From NCBI GenBank assembly GCA_037447655.1, contig JBBHKE010000853.1, positions 1-36,872 on the forward strand: a DNA stretch of 36,872 nt. The letters run 5' to 3'. Shown in pieces: positions 31,741-36,872 of the stretch. Position 1 is the stretch's first letter; every line of letters begins with the position of its first letter. This DNA comes from Zygnema cylindricum (taxonomy: Eukaryota; Streptophyta; Zygnematophyceae; Zygnematales; Zygnemataceae). A program made the position numbers and the translations under genes. The notes below the pieces were generated by a model that worked only from the letters and a program-made list of their open reading frames with translations, made no database searches and was not told the origin of the DNA.

Positions 31741-32734
31741 CACACTAGTGTGGTCAAAATGATAAAAATGCGAAAAATGGTAGTTTTTCTTTCGCAAAAA
31801 GAGACTTTTGACGACTCTCAGAGTTAGTCAAGTTGACTTTTTATGCCAAGTCATTTTTTCACATTTTTTTCTCATCTTGTTATAGGCAAGAGGATGATTT
31901 TCAAAACAAACATGACATCATTAAAAATATAAACAAAAAGACATATATATCATGTGACATTTAGTGTATTCAAAAAAATAGGACAATGCCGATACATAAA
32001 AAAAGCTTGAGAACTTACTAGCAAATACATTGTTTTTATTTGAGGGAGATAAAAGAGAACAACTTTTCCCTTTCACCAAAAAAAAACATCCTCAATCACA
32101 CAGCATAGATATTCCAAAACTTTCCATGTACCTACAGTTGATGAGTCTTCATCGATTTTTTCAAAGCATTGAAGTTTTTTACTGTTATAATCTTTTCTCA
32201 CCTTTCAATCGGGGCCCACAAGGTCGGAATAAATGACATCTCTTGTCGTTCCGCTCAAACCCTAATAATGGACCTTTATTTCCCAGTTAATGCATTTAAA
32301 ATACTACTTTTTTCCCACATTTGGTCTTTCGGTAGTAGCAATCGCAAATGGTCAATTTTTCTCATCGCCCTCGCCAAAAAAAAACCTATAAGTCCCCTAA
32401 ATACAACGATCTTGCCACGTCATCGATGGTGGAGTTGGCGGGCAGCAAAATGTTCGCCATTTCGTCCTGCAAAATTCAAATATGTAAGAATATTGCGTGA
32501 AAGCTGGTGATGACGTGGGCGGAGTGTAATCCATGTCGGTGAAAGAGGAGGTGGGACTTTCACTGATCCCTGTTCCAAAAATGTTGAAAAGACTTTCAAG
32601 ATGGTGGCGGAATCGTCAGATTCCAACCGAACCCTAAAAGGAAAGAGTGGTTGTGATTAGTCCAAGAGGATTTTATTTTGTAAGGTCTGTCTGCATTTGG
32701 CGTGACCTTACGCCACATATCACCCACTCCAAAT

Positions 32735-33372
32735 ATTGTATGTTACTCTTTTTTGTATATTTTGTTACTCTAATTCATGTCCTAGTATGTTAAAAAACTC
32801 ATATTAGAGTTAAAAGTTACTCCTTTTAAGGGACATTTCGGTAAAATTTATGCTAAAACAGACGCGATCTTATATTTGAATACAATTTTAATGAAATTGG
32901 TGCGAAGTTCCCTATTCTAGCTAAATACGCGGAACGTCAAACGACAGTTACAAAGTTATTATAGAAATAAACACAAACACGTGTTGCCGCCGTTATCCTA
33001 TGAACTTGTAACATGTAACTTAAGGTTAATGTTCTCACTGACGACGATGTTGTCGACGGATGAAAGATATGCGAACGGATTTTTTTTCGATGTGATTCAG
33101 TCTTTTTGTTTATTGCGACCACGTGCGACCGCGGATCTATTAAATCGGTATTTGTACTTTTTTATTTAAAAAAGTACAATATTGCATAGTTCGACGTCGT
33201 CCGTACTCCACACTATTTAAAAATAACCTATAATATAATTTTTTACGCTAATTAAACCTCACTTAAATTATAATAATGAAAAAAATATAATCGATTACTC
33301 TATTTGATGTGATATAGTCGAAATTTCGAGGGACCGAATCAAAGTAATTTACTCTAATTACGATTCGCGGTG
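32735..33372. repeat. M-family element, copy 6
   Basis: The right end CGATTCGCGGTG (ending 33372, TA at 33373-33374) and the body (gacgacgatgttgtcgacgga, gtacttttttatttaaaaaagtac, tccgtactccacactatttaaa) are clear matches to copies 2 and 4. The left boundary near 32735 is inferred from attagagt-type words; its CACCGCG end is not recognisable. No coding content. Confidence 0.65.
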
Positions 33373-33374
33373 TA

Positions 33375-33408
33375 GCGTTCTGAAGTTTCGGTTACATGGG
33401 CACACACC
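33375..33408 (+). repeat. Possible right end of R copy 1
   Basis: The 26 bases before the terminal G run (gcgttctgaagtttcgg..) align without gaps to the corresponding end of R copy 2, and ttacatgggcacacacc is the R terminus. If it belongs to R copy 1, that element was split over about 9 kb by later insertions. It could instead be a separate R remnant. Confidence 0.4.
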
Positions 33409-33698
33409 ATAGAGGTACCAAACGTACGGATTTTCACTTTTTTTTTCGAAAATGCGTTAAATTTTTAAGATTTTGAAATTTTCGTAAAATTCGTAGCTTT
33501 CATGTACGGATTTAATGTATGAAGAAAACGTACGGAATTATAAAAAAAAGGTTAAAAGTACACCGTGAATCGGTGTTTAAAGTTAACGAATCGATACACG
33601 TTCCCATATTTTTAGGGTAGCCGCGATAATCCGTGTTCACATATCCGACGCCTGAACATGTGAGAACAGGTGAGTGCGATTTTCCTTCGTCTTTATAA

Positions 33699-34501
33699 GG
33701 GTAACCTTCCATCAGGCGTTCCCAGTAATCGTACGAACACGTTTACTGGCAGTAATATTTGTAACACCCTTCCATCAGGTCGTGCCAGTGAATGAGGTGT
33801 TAGATTGCGATTGGTACCACGTAGGACCTGTTGAGCCGCCCGGGAATAATCATCATTTTCAAAAGGACAAAATCGCAGCTGCGTATGTGTACGGGCAGAC
33901 GCCGATTAAAATATCTAGTAGCGTCACGCTAATATACCATCTGAACGTTCTTAGGGTTGTTGTGGTATCATCGGCCACGAAAACCGTTGCAAAATTAAAA
34001 TTTGTACAAATGTCCAACAATGTACCATTTGAACGTGAATCGTTGTATCGCACATTTATGAAGGAGACGTCACATGATGTCCTACAACCAAGTTTCTTTT
34101 GTTGTCGAACAGGCTGGCTATACAACCAATATTTTTTTGTCGCCGAACAGGCTGGCTTTGATGTCACACGGTACACTCAATTTGCCACATGTTAGTTTAT
34201 TGCTTCACGTCTGTCGTGGATCGACTCTGACTTTACAAGTGGACCAAAACACGCGTTCAGTAATCACAAACTCTCCTACTGAGGACAGTCGGAGGAGACT
34301 AGCTACGTACTGGAAACAAGAAGCGTTTGCGTCGAAAATTGAAAATCGGACGGTGGTATTTTTCTCCAAGAAGTCTGGAGAATCTCAATGAATTTTTAGT
34401 AAACATCTTTTGTAAAAAAAAAAAAAAAACTGTACGGCCTAGTACGAAAGGGTACTTTCTCCAGTAAACAACCCCACTTTTCTCCTGATGGAAGGTTACC
34501 C
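33699..34501. mobile_element. H-family Harbinger-like TIR element, copy 1
   Basis: 803 bp with a perfect 18-bp terminal inverted repeat, GGGTAACCTTCCATCAGG, and TAA on both sides (33696-33698, 34502-34504), as in PIF/Harbinger elements. A second cacccttccatcagg motif at about 33764 repeats part of the left end. The 173-codon frame 33674-34195 starts outside the element and shows no transposase or MADF/Myb-like motif, so I regard it as chance. Non-autonomous. Confidence 0.85.
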
Positions 34502-34714
34502 TAACTTGAAATCTAATCTGAGTACACTTTTCTGCGCAACGTACTCAATCTTCCCGGTCGACACTATAACCTGACACTTATTTTGAACATCTGTACGAAT
34601 TGACACATTTCGTACATTACACGACCTAAAAATATTCGGCATTAGAGTAATTAACGCTAGTTTAAACAGTTCCAGTATTAACGTAAAAAAAAATTAGTTA
34701 CATTTAGGGAGTTA

Positions 34715-35112
34715 GGGTGAAGTTACATTTAGGGTTGAAATTTGAAAACGTGGTTATTTACTGCTGGACGTTGTGTTTCAGACAATGCCGTACCAATTTT
34801 TTTTTTATGTCAGAAAAACTAAGTTACTGGATGACCGATTTCATTCTCCAAGGTTATGGGCGTAAGCCTTGATCGTCGCATGCAGAATCGGATACGCCGC
34901 CGGTAAACCTTTCAGTTTCCAACAAGTGAACTGAAGGAGTTCAATTTTAAAAGCCTGAACGAATAGCATTGCGCATGGTGGAAAAGTAAATAAATATCCG
35001 CGACGAGCGCGCGATTACGTGGCTATACGTTGCAGAGGCCGTGTGCGTTCCGCCAGCGTGGATGCAAAGCCAGCGGAAGCCGCGGGAAAATCTTTGACGG
35101 AAGATATACTAA
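34715..35112. repeat. H-family fragment, copy 3 (left part)
   Basis: It begins GGGTGAAGTTACATTTAGGG after TTA (34712-34714) and aligns with 25924-26325 through several shared blocks (atgtcagaaaaac, ttatgggcgtaa, ggatacgcc, gacggaagatat). The right half and right end are absent. Confidence 0.65.
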
Positions 35113-35337
35113 AAAACCGGTACTTTTATTCATGGGCACATACCCTAAGTTGTAGTAGTACTTTTGATTAAATATCTTTTATTTTCTATTTTATTAAGAA
35201 GTCAAAGTCGGTCAACGCATTTTTAAAAAAATTGCATGTGTTCCGTGCGCATATTTATTATTTTTTCGACGTTTCATGCGTGCGTTTAAAACAGTTGGTA
35301 CCTCTATGGCACACACCCTGAATCAATTGCTACAGTA

Positions 35338-35876
35338 CACCGCCAATCGTTATTAGCGTTGTGTACGCTAATTCCGTCAAGCTTTTTTTTTTTTAATTCT
35401 CCATTAGTGTAGTTCATTCTATTTTTTTCTTTATTCTATTTAGGTTTATTTTCAGTACGTTGTCTCCTAAATAGAGTGGTGTACGGTCAGTGTCAGACCG
35501 TACATAAATGTACCTTTTTAAGTTAAAAAGTACAATAAATTAGTTTTAGTAACCGCGGACGCATGAGAATGTGCGTTCTAAAAAGGAAAAAAAACCAGGT
35601 CGTAAAAAATCCCGCTCGCACATATTCGTCCGACAGCCGCGTTTCGACCGTGTGAATGTACGATTTGTGTACAATCTGTCAGATTTTGTACGAAGACCTA
35701 TATTAGTGTAAGCATGTTTGCGCCCGACATTTTTTTTTTCAAAGATCCAAATTACCATAACCAAACAATTAGAATGTATGATTTTTTCCAAAATTTTCAA
35801 ATTCTTAAATAGCGTACACCACGGTAATTATTTTTATACGCTAAAAAAACTTACACGCTAATAACGATTGGCGATG
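35338..35876. mobile_element. M-family TIR element, copy 8 (diverged)
   Basis: 539 bp with ends CACCGCCAATCGTTATTAGCG and CGCTAATAACGATTGGCGATG and flanking TA (35336-35337, 35877-35878). Terminal bases differ from the other copies at several places, but both ends changed together (GCCAATCG / CGATTGGC), so it looks like a separate subfamily. The unpaired end at 33561 (CACCGTGAATCGG, after TA) would be copy 7. No coding content. Confidence 0.75.
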
Positions 35877-35878
35877 TA

Positions 35879-36872
35879 CTGTACTGTAGCCTTCTAGAAG
35901 GCCTAAAACGACAAAATGTCAGTATCCTTTTGTTATTTTTGTGCTGGTTTGTCGTCTTCTGTCTTTGTCGTCTTAGGACGAAGCTTCGACGGTCACACGT
36001 TGAGGAGTAACCTAGACCGTCCGTTTCACCTTTTCTAGTGTGATGTGGATGATGGTAGGTAGGTTCGGATTAGGTTCGGTCAAGATCCACGTTAACCAAC
36101 CACCGTAGGTGGAAAGTCATAGTTATAAAGTAGGTGACCGTACGCCCATACAATATGCCTATTGTATGCAAAACATATAATATGGCCTTAAGACCCATAT
36201 TGTATTGGCCGCAAAATGAAATAAAATAGTAACAGGGTTGAGTTGCACATGGATCGATAGAGAATTAAATGTCATGTCTAAATTTGAAAAAAAAATCGGA
36301 CAAAAAAATATTTTTCTGTGAGTTTTGAGCAACTTTTTATTTAAACCGTCAGATTCGAACGATCTGACGGTCATTGATGAAAGTAACGATCTAAGAAGAT
36401 CACATGAAAAGCCCATAACACAACTTACGATAGGACTATCGTCAGATTCGGACGATCGGACGGTCGCTCATGAAAGTAGCGATCGGAGAAGATGACATGG
36501 AAAGCCCGTAACACAACTTACGCTAAAGGCGGCCTACAAAAGGCCTACCAAAAAACGCTTACTTTTGAACTATAGTGGAAACAGCGATTGTGACTCAACG
36601 CGTGACTCAAACAGAAGAAAAAATAAAAAGCTCTATGAAATTTCTGTTATCGTTTAAACTATCCAAAACCCACACAGTTTATACACACTTCTAAACAAAG
36701 TTGAAACGTTTGAATTCTACAGCCGGAAATGACAAATCTGCCATCAGACGCTTCTCGCATTTAAAATTCAATATGTTCCGCCTGAATAAACTGCTACAGT
36801 AAAGTACAGACTAGGTACTATTGTGACGTAAACGCTTACACCGTAGCTCTAAACAGCTGAACTAAAGTCCTA
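35879..36872. other. Window end, no gene seen
   Basis: No domain-bearing frame. The main structure is the 93-bp tandem repeat listed separately; around 36150-36215 there are short imperfect repeats of caatatg / tataatatgg. The 85-codon frame 36159-36416 (-) overlaps the tandem repeat and shows no family motif. Confidence 0.5.
36348..36533. repeat. 93-bp tandem duplication with a palindrome
   Basis: Units 36348-36440 and 36441-36533 share gtcagattcg, gatgaaagta.cgatc, agaagat.acatg.aaagccc.taacacaacttacg. Each begins with an inverted repeat: ccgtcagat..atctgacgg in unit 1 (9-bp arms, 7-base loop), with compensated changes around gatcggacgg in unit 2. Confidence 0.8.

Larger units (their letters stand above)
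28086..32700. other. 4.6 kb without a recognisable gene
   Basis: No reading frame with a known domain. Contents: a T-rich run (28859-28888); a degenerate AACTGA hexamer repeat (29294-29510); a 38-bp duplication (29966-30035); two gtgaagcatgta repeats (30182-30222); diverged 130-bp repeats (30490-30680); and degenerate ggtaaaatgggcaaaattgat-type repeats (31515-31740). atgtcagagctgg near 30355 resembles an initiator-tRNA primer site, but no LTR could be paired with it. The short frames at 28461-28733 and 32169-32510 show no family motif. Confidence 0.5.
33407..35309. repeat. 1.9-kb unit bounded by a perfect 15-bp inverted repeat
   Basis: CCATAGAGGTACCAA (33407-33421) and its exact complement (35295-35309) face each other. 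The right side continues outward to cacacaccctg, so the full terminus may start GGGTGTGTG; on the left the outer bases are replaced by, or merged with, the R end. Inside lie an unpaired M-like end (33561), the H element 33699-34501 and an H fragment (34715-35112). I cannot verify a target duplication. Confidence 0.5.

Noticed and set aside
33674-34195. 173-codon frame
   Set aside because: It starts outside the H element and crosses its TIR, contains no domain I recognise, and the other H copies do not keep it.
36348-36533. CRISPR-like array
   Set aside because: Only two long, directly adjacent units without unique spacers, in a plant nuclear context.

Overview
This is a stretch of nuclear plant DNA containing one recognisable host gene inside a thick layer of nested transposable elements. 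The gene (18615-19785, + strand) is a two-exon nuclear gene for a chloroplast-targeted protein with all the hallmarks of NdhS/CRR31, the ferredoxin-binding subunit of the chloroplast NADH dehydrogenase-like complex. That gene, GT-AG splicing, Ty1/copia and Ty3/gypsy LTR elements, hAT-like and Harbinger-like non-autonomous DNA elements and an AT-rich background show a streptophyte (land plant or close algal relative). I cannot name the species from the sequence; a non-seed plant is only a guess.

Layout. 1-3105: repeat relics, with a solo gypsy LTR (1712-2683) inserted in an older TIR element. 3111-15532: a complete but dead Ty3/gypsy element on the - strand with 5-bp target duplications (tcaca), carrying a hAT-like insertion in its left LTR (3825-4643) and a rearranged Ty1/copia element (7112-10922) inserted in its reverse transcriptase. 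16423-17958: a Harbinger-like TIR element (called R here) that contains a copia-type solo LTR (16733-17355). 17962-19785: promoter/leader and the NdhS gene. 19786-22208: low-copy sequence without a gene. 22209-27609: TIR elements (family M), a SINE-like stretch, a striking W-box/G-box cluster (23875-24243) and a four-level nest (R > M > hAT > H). 28086-32700: no gene; several degenerate tandem repeats. 32735-35876: further M and H family elements. 35879-36872: no gene; a 93-bp tandem repeat with an internal palindrome.

Functionally, NdhS would act in photosystem I cyclic electron flow. None of the transposable elements has intact coding capacity, so none could move by itself. The parts most worth a second look are the copia derivative, whose two ends carry a 477-bp near-identical repeat that includes integrase coding sequence; its five-fold eight-residue coding repeat; the isolated cluster of seven CACGTG palindromes preceded by a 10-bp phased W-box array; and the layered nest of small DNA elements, each level marked by its own target duplication. 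Family names R, M and H are local labels. No similarity search could be run; all family assignments come from motifs, ends, target duplications and comparisons between copies inside the window.
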